The notes under the pieces are model-generated. The model did not search any database. It was given only the letters and a program-made list of their open reading frames with translations, and was not told the DNA's origin. DNA of 45,251 nucleotides from Anaerobutyricum stercoris (lineage in GTDB: Bacteria > Bacillota > Clostridia > Lachnospirales > Lachnospiraceae): the NCBI GenBank assembly GCA_019116455.1, contig DXBR01000075.1:1-45251 (forward strand), given 5' to 3'. Made by a program: the position numbers and the translations under genes. Shown in pieces: positions 24,994 to 33,923 of the stretch; position 1 is the stretch's first letter; each line of letters starts with the position of its first letter.

Positions 24994-26151
24994 TTAAATA
25001 TAAATATACCGTCCATTTCCCGGGTCTTTGTCCGAGAGCGCCAGCACCTCATAGCCGCTGCTGCTGTCAATATAATCTTCTTTTCCTTCCACCGGCAGAA
25101 TCACTGAAAGATTAACCTGACTGCCCAGAGTTCTCAATAGATCGTCATCAAGCTCCGCCGTAACAAATATCACTTTTGTATATTGAAAATGTCTCCCCAT
25201 TTTCATGAAACTCTGGAGAACGGATGCCGGCTCTCCGGAAGAGCGCATCCCCATCATGCTGTCCCTCACCTGCATACAATCATTTCTGGAGCAGACAGGC
25301 ATCTCCAGCAATTTTCCATTGACCATACAGCCTACCTGATGCTCCATATCCAGTTTCAAAAGAGCCTCCATCACCGAAAGAGCCAGTACTGCCACCCGGG
25401 TAATCCTCTGATCCGTCACCCGTCCCTTTCCCGACAAAGAAAACAGCAGCGCCGTATCAAAGCTGGCAGGACGGCTGAATTCACGAACCAGAAGTTTTTC
25501 CAGTTTAGTGGACAGTTTCCAGTGAACAGAACGGATGCTGTCTCCCTCCTGATAACCTCGCAGATCAAAGATTTCCGTCGCGTCATTTCCCCGGATATCC
25601 TCGTCATAAATATCTCCGGTCTCTCTGGACTTCGGTCTCTGTTTCAGCATAAGATTCATCGGAATCACTGACGGATAAATCATCATAGTTTGTTCCTGAC
25701 GACAGGATTTTTTCACACAAAACAGACGGAAAATATCATAACAGCATATTTCTTCCAGATGAATCGTAACTTCTCCGCAAAGCTCTGTCTGCACCGGAAG
25801 AGTAAATTTTTCCTCTCTTTTATGCCCCGGGAAAATGGACAGCCATTTTTTCTCCTGCCGGTCAAACATATGATTATATATCATGACCGGCACCACCAGT
25901 TGTCTGGCGATCCACCCCGCTTTTTTTGTAATATGAAAATATACGGCCACATTTTGTCCCGTCACACAGACCGAAGGCAGGGATACCTCAAACTGCAGCG
26001 TATAAACCCAGATCATCGTCAAGATCCCGGAAAAAAGCGGAAATATACACAGCATAAGAAGCACCAGTAAAACCTGGGCTGTGTTGGTCCACAAAAAAAG
26101 ACACAGCATGATGAACAGGACGATACTATAATAAATTCTGTACTTTCTCAT
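24994..26151 (-). CDS. DUF58 domain membrane protein
   Basis: A 385-residue protein with two N-terminal membrane segments (about 7-48) and a DUF58 domain. The signature is IRGNDATEIFDLRGYQEGDS, then IRSVHWKLSTKLEKLLVREF. The C-terminal half resembles a von Willebrand A fold (FDTALLFSLSG, later VIFVTAELDD), but a clean DxSxS metal site is not seen (LLFSLSG instead). DUF58 proteins accompany MoxR ATPases and transglutaminase-like proteins in envelope-related operons, where they are thought to be remodelled by the ATPase. It lies 12 bases after the moxR-type gene, and its stop overlaps an in-frame ATG of the next gene (TAATG). Confidence 0.9.
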   Translation of the reverse strand: MRKYRIYYSIVLFIMLCLFLWTNTAQVLLVLLMLCIFPLFSGILTMIWVYTLQFEVSLPSVCVTGQNVAVYFHITKKAGWIARQLVVPVMIYNHMFDRQEKKWLSIFPGHKREEKFTLPVQTELCGEVTIHLEEICCYDIFRLFCVKKSCRQEQTMMIYPSVIPMNLMLKQRPKSRETGDIYDEDIRGNDATEIFDLRGYQEGDSIRSVHWKLSTKLEKLLVREFSRPASFDTALLFSLSGKGRVTDQRITRVAVLALSVMEALLKLDMEHQVGCMVNGKLLEMPVCSRNDCMQVRDSMMGMRSSGEPASVLQSFMKMGRHFQYTKVIFVTAELDDDLLRTLGSQVNLSVILPVEGKEDYIDSSSGYEVLALSDKDPGNGRYIYI

Positions 26152-26163
26152 CTTTCCACCGCC

Positions 26164-27099
26164 TTATCCAAGGGCCGGCGGCTCCACTTCCTGCAAAAGA
26201 TTTTTCAGAAGCGCCTCCTCTTTGATCCCTTCTATTTTTGCCTGAGGTTTCAGCACGATACGGTGGGCACAGACATCGGTAAATACTTCCTGTACATCTT
26301 CAGGAATCACAAAATCTCTTCTTCTGAGGATCGCGCACGCCCTTGCCATTTTCAGAAGCGCAATGACTCCCCGCGGACTTACTCCCAGCTCTATTCTGCT
26401 GTCCGATCTTGTCGCCTCACACAGCATCGTCATATAACGCAGGATTTCCTTTGTGACTGTGATGGAAGTCAGATAATTCTGTATTTCCAGCAAATCGTCC
26501 CTGTCAATGATCTTTTGCATATTCTCCAGGGGATTCTGATACATTTTTCTCTGCAGAATCTGTATCTGTTCTTCCGTATTGGGATAACCAATACTCAGGC
26601 GAACCATAAACCGGTCAAGCTGCGACTCCGGAAGTCTCTGTGTTCCGGCAAACCCCAGCGGATTCTGTGTCGCTATGCAGATGAACGGATAAGGCAGCTT
26701 GTGAGTCACACCATCCACTGTCACATTTCGCTCTTCCATGGCTTCCAGCAGCGCCGACTGCGTCTTGGCTGAAGTACGGTTGATCTCGTCCCCCAGAAAC
26801 AGATGACACATCACCGCTCCGGACCGGTAAACGAGACTCCCCGTTTCCCGGTCATAGGTACTGAATCCGATAATGTCCGACGGAAGGGTATCCGGCGTAA
26901 ACTGCACACGCTTATACTCAAGCCCCAATGCCTTTGAAAACGCCAGTGCCATCGTCGTCTTTCCGACGCCCGGCGCATCCTCCAGAAGGATATGCCCGCC
27001 GGCATAGATGGTCATTAAGACTTTCTCCACCACAGCTTCCTTCCCTACCAGTACCTTTCCAATCTCTCTGATAATCTGTCCTGATTTTTCCACTACCAT
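26164..27099 (-). CDS. MoxR family AAA+ ATPase
   Basis: A 311-residue AAA+ ATPase of the MoxR branch, chaperone-like remodellers that act on proteins encoded beside them. Walker A is EDAPGVGKTTMALAF (about 39-53), Walker B is HLFLGDEINRTSAKTQSALL, and ATQNPLGFAGTQRLPESQLD with DRFMVRLSIGYP gives the sensor and Arg-finger region. The C-terminal lid has LGVSPRGVIALLKMARA, typical for the family. Its start codon overlaps the end of the LRR gene by 7 bases (ATGGTAG), so translation is coupled to that of the surface protein. The likely partners are the DUF58 and transglutaminase-like proteins immediately downstream. Confidence 0.95.
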   Translation of the reverse strand: MVVEKSGQIIREIGKVLVGKEAVVEKVLMTIYAGGHILLEDAPGVGKTTMALAFSKALGLEYKRVQFTPDTLPSDIIGFSTYDRETGSLVYRSGAVMCHLFLGDEINRTSAKTQSALLEAMEERNVTVDGVTHKLPYPFICIATQNPLGFAGTQRLPESQLDRFMVRLSIGYPNTEEQIQILQRKMYQNPLENMQKIIDRDDLLEIQNYLTSITVTKEILRYMTMLCEATRSDSRIELGVSPRGVIALLKMARACAILRRRDFVIPEDVQEVFTDVCAHRIVLKPQAKIEGIKEEALLKNLLQEVEPPALG

Positions 27100-30000
27100 G
27101 ATTTAACCCTTCCCTGCTCTGATTCTTTCAATTCCACGTCCGGCATTTCCTTCAGCCCGGTCATTTTTGATTCTGCCGTGCTGTCCTCTTCCGTTCCGGT
27201 CTGACTGCCATCCTCAGCTCCGGCTTCCGGCTGGCCCTCGCCGGTCTCACTGCCGCCGGTCTCGCTGCTTCCGGTCTGCCGGTCATCTTCTTCTCCGGTT
27301 TCCGGCTGGCCCTCGCCGGTCTCACTGCCGCCGGTCTCGCTGCTTCCGGTCTGCTGGTCACCTTCTTCTCCGGCTTCCGGCTGGCCCTCGCTGGTCTCAC
27401 TGCCGCCGGTCTCGCTGCTTCCGGTCTGCCGGTCACCTTCTTCTCCAGCTTCCGGCTGGCCCTCGCCGGTCTCACTGCCGCCGGTCTCGCTGCTTCCGGT
27501 CTGCCAGTCACCTTCTTCTCCGGTTTCCGGCTGGTCTTTATCTGTCTCGCTGCGCTCTGCACCTGTATTTTCTTCTGCTTTATCCGTATCGGATTTTTCT
27601 TCCCAACGGCCGCCGGCCCAGACGTAATGAACGCCATTTTCAATCTTTTCCGTGCCGTCCTCATTCACAGCCATGAGAATGCACTGTCCTGCACCTTCCC
27701 CATACTCGCTGTCGAGCTGACTGCCCCACTGATTCAGATACGCGCTGTAAGCTGATAATGGGATCTTGATCCGAATGTCTTCACCGGCCGTTTCGCCAAA
27801 GATTTTTTTGCCCAGAGCGACTGGCGTATAACTATTCACAGTAAGAGTGTGGAAAGAGCCACAGCCTTCAAGCATACCGTCTCCCAGCGAATAAACTGTC
27901 TGCGGAATCTCCAGCTCCGTGAGAGAAGTACAATTTTGGAATGCTTCCTCGCCTATGATCCGCAGAGCCTCTCCTTCCATAGACACATCTTTCAAAGATA
28001 CGCAATTTTCAAAGACGCCGTCACCAATACTTTCCACCCGGTTTGGAATTACCAGAGATGTGATCTGCCGGCAGTTTTTAAAGCTTCCGTCTTCCAGACG
28101 CACACAATAAAGAGCGCTGGAATTATATATCTGTACGGACGCCGCATTGGTCGGCACACGTATAGCTGTCATCCTGCTTTCCTGTTCCGGATCCAGCAGA
28201 TAGAGAATATTATTTACTGCACGATACTCACTTCCATCCTGAGCAACAAGCCGGGAAACCAGAACCGGATAATTGTTTTCCCATGCCTCATAATATTTCA
28301 GATAAATTTCTCCGTTTTCACCGGCAGGAATGTACACATGCACCCTGCTCTGTTCTTCCTCATTTAAAATATTTTCTCCAAGAGCCGGCGGATTCTCCCC
28401 GTTAAAGGAAAGCATTTCCAAAGCCGTACCCAGAAAAGCCGCGTCGCCGATATATTCTACCTGATTCGCGAAAGTCACCTGTACCAATGAGGAACAGTTC
28501 TCATAAGCGCCGTCATCCACTATCTTCAGATTCGGCATGTTGGACCAGCTCACAGATGTAATACTCTCACAGCCATAAAAAGCTTTCTTTCCAATTCTTG
28601 TTACAGAATTCAGCAATGTTCTCGCGAGAGACAGAGACTGCAGATTCTCACAACCGCTGCAAAATTCATCCGGCAGCTCATCTGAATTTCCCTGCAGAGA
28701 CAGATTTGTCAAGGAACTGCAATCTTTCAGCATTCCTTTGCCGAGAACTTTCACTGTTGACGGGATCAGGAGTTCTTCCTCCTCTCCCTTTCCTGTATTT
28801 TCACCGATCAGGTTCGTACATCCGGCAAAGGCATAATCTCCGATTTCCGTCAGTGCTGTGGCCGAAAGGCTGGTAAGGTCAACGGTTTGCAGCGAAGAAC
28901 AATCCGCAAAAGCATACGCTCCTATTTTTTCTACGGTATATGCGCTGTTTACCGCCGTCAGATTCTGACAGCCCATGGCAGCTTCCTCAGCCACTTCCTG
29001 CGTGCCAAGCATCAATGTCAGTTCTCCTTTGAAATTTTTCGGCACGTATTGAAGAAGAATCCGGTTTCTGCCCTCTTCTTCCTCTGCGCCATAGAGAACG
29101 CCCCCCAGTATCTCTCCCTGCCTTCCGTATGCACGTACCGGCAGTTCCGTCTGGTTTTCATAATAATCGGCGTCATCGTCTGATACCCAGAGAGTGAAAT
29201 TCACATTTCTTTCTCCCTCTCCAAACATTTCATCCGTAAATTTCATCCGAAGATCATCCGGTACCAGAAGGATTTCCAGATTTGCACAGCTTTCAAATAC
29301 ACCCGCCGGCAGATCCTGAAGAGACTCCGGCAGCATCAGCGCCGACATGTCTTCTCTGGAACCAAACGCTCCTGAAGAAATTTCCGTGGTATTTTCTTTT
29401 ACTGTAAATCCTCCGTCTGTCAGCGAAATTGCCTGCAGCAGCCGGAAAGTCCCGTCGTCTTTCCGCTCGTACAGACCGCCGTTTTCCACAAAGGTCTCTT
29501 CGCCCATTTCACGGTCCTGGATGATCGTGACAGGAGACTGTCCGGTAAAAATATTAAGAAGCGCTGTCCACCAGTCAAAGGACAGGCGATACGCGTTCCG
29601 GAGTGTATGTTTGTCCGTATACGGTACATAAATGGAAATCCTGCCGTTGTTTTTTGTCCCGGTCAGGGCATTGGACGCCACTGACACAACGCCGTCCCGG
29701 CGTCTGATTGTCATATCATACAAAGCATCACAATCTGCCACCGCGCGGCTTTCTATGGACGTAACCGTCTCCGGCAGCATCAATGTTTCCATGGCACTGC
29801 ACCCGGAGAAGGAGTCTGCCGGCAGTTCTGGAATCGCTGTTTCAGACAAGCCGCCGTTTTTTAGCGATGTACAGTTCAGGAACACTCCTTCGCCCAGACT
29901 TGTCAGGTTCCACGCATCCTCTATAGCAGCCGTTTCCAGGGCTGTGCATCCGGAAAATGCATACCGTGCGATCTGTCGGACAGAGGACGGCAGCGATATA

Positions 30001-33000
30001 CTTTTCAACGCCGTACACGCCCCGTATGTATTTTCTCCCACTGTTCCGCCGGAAAAAGCGCTCTCACCCAGCACGTAAAAATGAGTCAGTAAATTAAAGT
30101 TCGTCAGTTCTTCCAGCGCAACGCAGCCTGAAAAAGCGTTGGCGCCGATCGACCTCAGATTCGCGTCCGCCAGCACCACCAGACTTCTCATCAAAGTGCA
30201 GCCGGCAAAACATTTCTCAGGAATCTTTCTTAACTGGGAAGGAATCCACATGGAACGCAGATAAGTACAATTCAGAAAAGCCCCCTCTCCCAGTTCTTTA
30301 AGCCCGGTATAAAAAGCCAACGTCTGGGCATACCGCGAGCAGTCCGCGAAAGCGTACGCACCGATCTTTTCACAGGCAGCGGCATACTCCCGGGTAATGC
30401 TTGTCCACATTCCGGAGCAGCCCCGGAAGCAGAAATCTCCGATTTCTTTTACCCCCGCCTGAAAATATACAGTCTGCAGCGCCGTACAGTCTTCAAATGT
30501 ACGGGAGCCGATGTCCGTGATACTCTGCCCGGTATCGTTTCCAAAGTAGACGGCCGAAAGTTTCTTATTCGCGATGAATACGGAATTGCCCACCGTCTCT
30601 GTATCTCCCAGCCAGGTCACCGTTTCAAGACCGCTGCAGCCCGCATAAGCACATTCACCGATACGTCGGCAGCTTCTTCCGATCAGTGCCTCTTTCAGAT
30701 TTGTGCACTCGTAAAAAGCATATGCACCGATGGATTCTATCTGATTCATCTGTTCCGTATCAAAATCTGTCAGATTCCGGCAGCCGGCAAAAGCCCGGTC
30801 TCCAATTGCAGTGACGCCGTCTTCCAACCGAAATGTTCCTTCCACATCTGTGGTCACGTTCAAAATTGTACAGGTTTTCTCTGTCTGTTTTTCATAAACT
30901 GCCCGGTCTCCGGCAAAGTACCTGCTTCCCGCCAGAAGCTCTGTTTTCTCCGGCAGCTCCGGCTTCAGTTCCTCATTTCCCAGAAGAACGGTTTCCAGCG
31001 AGTCACAGCCGGCAAAAGCATCGGTACATTCTGACAAAGCCGGATTGCTCAGCACGAGAATTTCAAGGTCTGTACAATTTTTAAAAGCATTTTTTCCTAC
31101 TTTGTTCACATCGGGCAGTTCCAGATAGGAAAGATTACCGCACCATGCAAAAGCGCCGGCAGCAATCTCCGTCACCGTATATCCCTCCGGGACTTCATAT
31201 TCTGACAGTTCCTCCGGCGCGCTGCACAGCATAAGGCTGTGATCGTCCTGCTCCAGATACGCACACCCCTGTTCATCGATACATAATGTTCCCTCTGCCA
31301 GTGTCAGCATGTGTTCCGCCGTTTCTGCCCCGTAATCTTTTGTCAGTCTCTTTATCCATCCGGAAGCTTCATTCTGCGCCAGCGAAATATAGAACCTTAT
31401 CTCCCGCGGCGCCTGCTCTCCTGCCAGATTTTCTCCAAGTTCCATGGTACTTTCACTGTTGATCTGCACTCCCTGCAGAGAAGATGTTTTGACACCTGCG
31501 AAACTGCAGCTCTCCAGCTTTTCTATATTTTCTCCGACATTGACAAACCGGACTCCCTCTGCTTCCGCAAAGGCATACGGCGCAATCGCCTGCGCATCTT
31601 CCGGCACATCATAAATAGCTTTTTCGGCTCTGGTGATGAACGCGAGACTTCGGCAGTCACCGGAAATCAGATAGACGTCGCCGCCATTATTTTCATACCG
31701 GCCCTCTGTTCCGCCTTCAGCCTCTATACTTTCTGCCGCAGTGCCAGTTTTTCCGAACTCATCGTCGAAAATTTCTCCCCAGGCAGATACATAGCGTTTA
31801 TAAACTAAATCCTCAATGACGCTCTCTGCGGTCTTTGGGACTTCCACCTGCACCTGGCAGGAGGCGCCGCCAAACACAGGAGTCTTCTCCGTCCGCTGAA
31901 GCTCCGGCGGATTTTCGGCAAGCATTTTTATGCGCAGAGTCTCTTTTCCCACTCCTGCGGCTGCGTCAGCCAGCGCTCCCTCGGTAACCGTCTCCACTTT
32001 TTCATTCACTGTAAAACTCTGACAAGCCGCCGGTACTTTCCAGAGCGTACTTTTATCTGCTGAGTACAGCAGGCCGTTTTCTGCGCTGAAAATGTGATTT
32101 TTTTCTGTGCTCTCCGTCTCGCCATCTGTCAGCGGCTGCACAGAATATTCCGAAAGTTTCGGAAACTTCTGCCCGGCAGCAGACAAATCCACACTGTTGA
32201 CTGTGGCGGACAAAGCAAGTGTCTCGACATTTTCCGCTTCTTTTGATATTTTGAACGAATCGTTTAAATCAACACTTGTAATCCCGTAAGGAATATCCAG
32301 CCGGCTTGTTTTCTCTTCCGGCACATATCCGGTGAGAATCTGATCGTCTCCCCTCGTCTTCACCAGATATCCTTTTTCCAGCATCGGGGCGAGAGGAATC
32401 GCATACATCACCTGCGTATGCTGTCCGTCTTTAAATGTATAGGAAATCTCCCTTGTTTCCACCGAAGCCGGATACTGCGATGACCATCCATAGAACAGCT
32501 CCGTCAGATACCCTTCTTCATTCGTTGTATATTTCCCATTTTCCTGCAGCTTACGCACCATTTCGTTATATGGGCAACGGCCGTCGTAAGTTCCGTTCAG
32601 CACCACGGTTTTGTCATCGGTGTATATGGTGTCAAGTACCGTATGTTCATCATACATGACTGTAAGTTTGTAGTCTCTGACGCTGTAACGGACGGCGTCT
32701 GTCCCCCGCAGCACCACTGTGGAACCTTCCCCGGCGCCGCAGTATAAGATACTCGCTTCCCACTGACTCCCGTCCTCCTTCTTGGACGCCACACCGCCGG
32801 TTTCTTCCTTGAATGACACCTGATAATTACTCTCATCAGGCAGATAAACATCCTGTCCTCCCTGCACTGTTCTTCCATACACATCCAGTGTTATGGCATT
32901 TTTTATGGGTGCGTCATTAACTTCTTCTCCCTGAAACAAAGTCTCTCCGGTCACATATACCGGGGATGAATCATAATGCACACGCATTCCCGTAAATCGT

Positions 33001-33923
33001 ATGTAATCATTTTTTATGACACAGGTGACGGTATCTGTCAGCCCCTGGCAGGTGATCTTCAGCGTGAAGCTCTGATTGACATCCTCATCTGTGAGTCTGT
33101 GGTCATATTTTTCCGGAATAGATTCCAGCACAAATTCCGTCTCTTCTTTCGTCCTTGTATTGGACGGATTGTTCTTATCTACCCAGTGAGAAGTGACTGT
33201 AATATTGCCGCGGACATAAGATTCCGACGGCACCTGTTCTTTATAGAAAGATACCGCATCCTGATTTCTGTAATAAGACACAGAGAGAGAGTCCGCCGCC
33301 CAGGCCGTATCTTCATCTTCACTGTCACCCGGCTCCTCTTCCTCTTCTCCGCCGTCTCCGGATTCACCCGGTTCATTTTCATCGTCTCCGGTCTCCGGAG
33401 ATGTGGCATCTCCAGGAGTACTGTTACTTCCTTCCTGCGTATCGTCCGTGTTCTCTTTCCTGCCGCCATTTCCGGTTCCACCCGGAATCTGGCCGTCTGC
33501 CGAACCCCCGGCGTCCCCGGTTCCAGTCTGCCGCTCCATACCTTCCCCGGCTTTATGATCCACATAAACGATTTTCTCCGCCGGTTTCTCCTGATCTTCT
33601 GTGTTCTTCCCTCCGGCCCGGTTTCCAAAATAATCTGCAGCAGGATTCTGCATTTTTCTCTGCTCCTGATCCTCCTGTTCAAAGGAATCTTCGGCGCTGT
33701 CTTCCTCCCCCTGTTTTTCTCCATCTTCTTTCAGCCCATAGCCGCTGGGATCAAATGTTTCTTTCTGCTCTTCTTTTGATACAAAGGAATCCGGATCAAA
33801 CATATTCTGAAGCTTTTCCGCCTGCATGGCAATGACAAGGCATAAAATCACAACCGCTGTCACTGGCGTGAGCATCGGCAAGGCTCCCTTTTTCTTCTGT
33901 AAATACTCTTTTAATTTTTTCAT
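27093..33923 (-). CDS. giant BspA-type leucine-rich repeat surface protein
   Basis: A 2276-residue protein. It starts with Lys-rich residues and one hydrophobic segment (about 15-34, LPMLTPVTAVVILCLVIAMQ) with no clear cleavage site, so it is probably anchored by its N-terminus with the rest outside. Residues about 40-220 are acidic, Gly-rich low complexity. A beta-rich region (about 225-540) follows. From about 540 to 2090 there are many LRR_5 repeats of the form IGxxAFxxCxxLxxVxLPxxV, for example IGAYAFYECTNLKEAL. Residues 2128-2252 form a 25-residue tandem repeat. No LPxTG sorting signal is present. Its start overlaps the kinase stop by ATGA. Relatives bind host or bacterial surfaces; the ligand is unknown. 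Confidence 0.93.
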   Translation of the reverse strand: MKKLKEYLQKKKGALPMLTPVTAVVILCLVIAMQAEKLQNMFDPDSFVSKEEQKETFDPSGYGLKEDGEKQGEEDSAEDSFEQEDQEQRKMQNPAADYFGNRAGGKNTEDQEKPAEKIVYVDHKAGEGMERQTGTGDAGGSADGQIPGGTGNGGRKENTDDTQEGSNSTPGDATSPETGDDENEPGESGDGGEEEEEPGDSEDEDTAWAADSLSVSYYRNQDAVSFYKEQVPSESYVRGNITVTSHWVDKNNPSNTRTKEETEFVLESIPEKYDHRLTDEDVNQSFTLKITCQGLTDTVTCVIKNDYIRFTGMRVHYDSSPVYVTGETLFQGEEVNDAPIKNAITLDVYGRTVQGGQDVYLPDESNYQVSFKEETGGVASKKEDGSQWEASILYCGAGEGSTVVLRGTDAVRYSVRDYKLTVMYDEHTVLDTIYTDDKTVVLNGTYDGRCPYNEMVRKLQENGKYTTNEEGYLTELFYGWSSQYPASVETREISYTFKDGQHTQVMYAIPLAPMLEKGYLVKTRGDDQILTGYVPEEKTSRLDIPYGITSVDLNDSFKISKEAENVETLALSATVNSVDLSAAGQKFPKLSEYSVQPLTDGETESTEKNHIFSAENGLLYSADKSTLWKVPAACQSFTVNEKVETVTEGALADAAAGVGKETLRIKMLAENPPELQRTEKTPVFGGASCQVQVEVPKTAESVIEDLVYKRYVSAWGEIFDDEFGKTGTAAESIEAEGGTEGRYENNGGDVYLISGDCRSLAFITRAEKAIYDVPEDAQAIAPYAFAEAEGVRFVNVGENIEKLESCSFAGVKTSSLQGVQINSESTMELGENLAGEQAPREIRFYISLAQNEASGWIKRLTKDYGAETAEHMLTLAEGTLCIDEQGCAYLEQDDHSLMLCSAPEELSEYEVPEGYTVTEIAAGAFAWCGNLSYLELPDVNKVGKNAFKNCTDLEILVLSNPALSECTDAFAGCDSLETVLLGNEELKPELPEKTELLAGSRYFAGDRAVYEKQTEKTCTILNVTTDVEGTFRLEDGVTAIGDRAFAGCRNLTDFDTEQMNQIESIGAYAFYECTNLKEALIGRSCRRIGECAYAGCSGLETVTWLGDTETVGNSVFIANKKLSAVYFGNDTGQSITDIGSRTFEDCTALQTVYFQAGVKEIGDFCFRGCSGMWTSITREYAAACEKIGAYAFADCSRYAQTLAFYTGLKELGEGAFLNCTYLRSMWIPSQLRKIPEKCFAGCTLMRSLVVLADANLRSIGANAFSGCVALEELTNFNLLTHFYVLGESAFSGGTVGENTYGACTALKSISLPSSVRQIARYAFSGCTALETAAIEDAWNLTSLGEGVFLNCTSLKNGGLSETAIPELPADSFSGCSAMETLMLPETVTSIESRAVADCDALYDMTIRRRDGVVSVASNALTGTKNNGRISIYVPYTDKHTLRNAYRLSFDWWTALLNIFTGQSPVTIIQDREMGEETFVENGGLYERKDDGTFRLLQAISLTDGGFTVKENTTEISSGAFGSREDMSALMLPESLQDLPAGVFESCANLEILLVPDDLRMKFTDEMFGEGERNVNFTLWVSDDDADYYENQTELPVRAYGRQGEILGGVLYGAEEEEGRNRILLQYVPKNFKGELTLMLGTQEVAEEAAMGCQNLTAVNSAYTVEKIGAYAFADCSSLQTVDLTSLSATALTEIGDYAFAGCTNLIGENTGKGEEEELLIPSTVKVLGKGMLKDCSSLTNLSLQGNSDELPDEFCSGCENLQSLSLARTLLNSVTRIGKKAFYGCESITSVSWSNMPNLKIVDDGAYENCSSLVQVTFANQVEYIGDAAFLGTALEMLSFNGENPPALGENILNEEEQSRVHVYIPAGENGEIYLKYYEAWENNYPVLVSRLVAQDGSEYRAVNNILYLLDPEQESRMTAIRVPTNAASVQIYNSSALYCVRLEDGSFKNCRQITSLVIPNRVESIGDGVFENCVSLKDVSMEGEALRIIGEEAFQNCTSLTELEIPQTVYSLGDGMLEGCGSFHTLTVNSYTPVALGKKIFGETAGEDIRIKIPLSAYSAYLNQWGSQLDSEYGEGAGQCILMAVNEDGTEKIENGVHYVWAGGRWEEKSDTDKAEENTGAERSETDKDQPETGEEGDWQTGSSETGGSETGEGQPEAGEEGDRQTGSSETGGSETSEGQPEAGEEGDQQTGSSETGGSETGEGQPETGEEDDRQTGSSETGGSETGEGQPEAGAEDGSQTGTEEDSTAESKMTGLKEMPDVELKESEQGRVKSW
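27168..27542 (-). repeat. 75-bp in-frame tandem repeat in the LRR gene
   Basis: Four full copies and one decayed copy, in exact 75-base phase (starting at 27542, 27467, 27392, 27317 and 27242 on the minus strand), encode GEGQPEAGEEGD..QTGSSE TGGSET. The copies differ at a few positions only (A/T, R/W/Q and G/D changes). The length is a multiple of three, so copy-number change would keep the frame. Confidence 0.92.

Noticed and set aside
27168..27542. CRISPR-like array
   Set aside because: The repeats are contiguous 75-bp coding units without unique spacers and lie in frame inside a gene.
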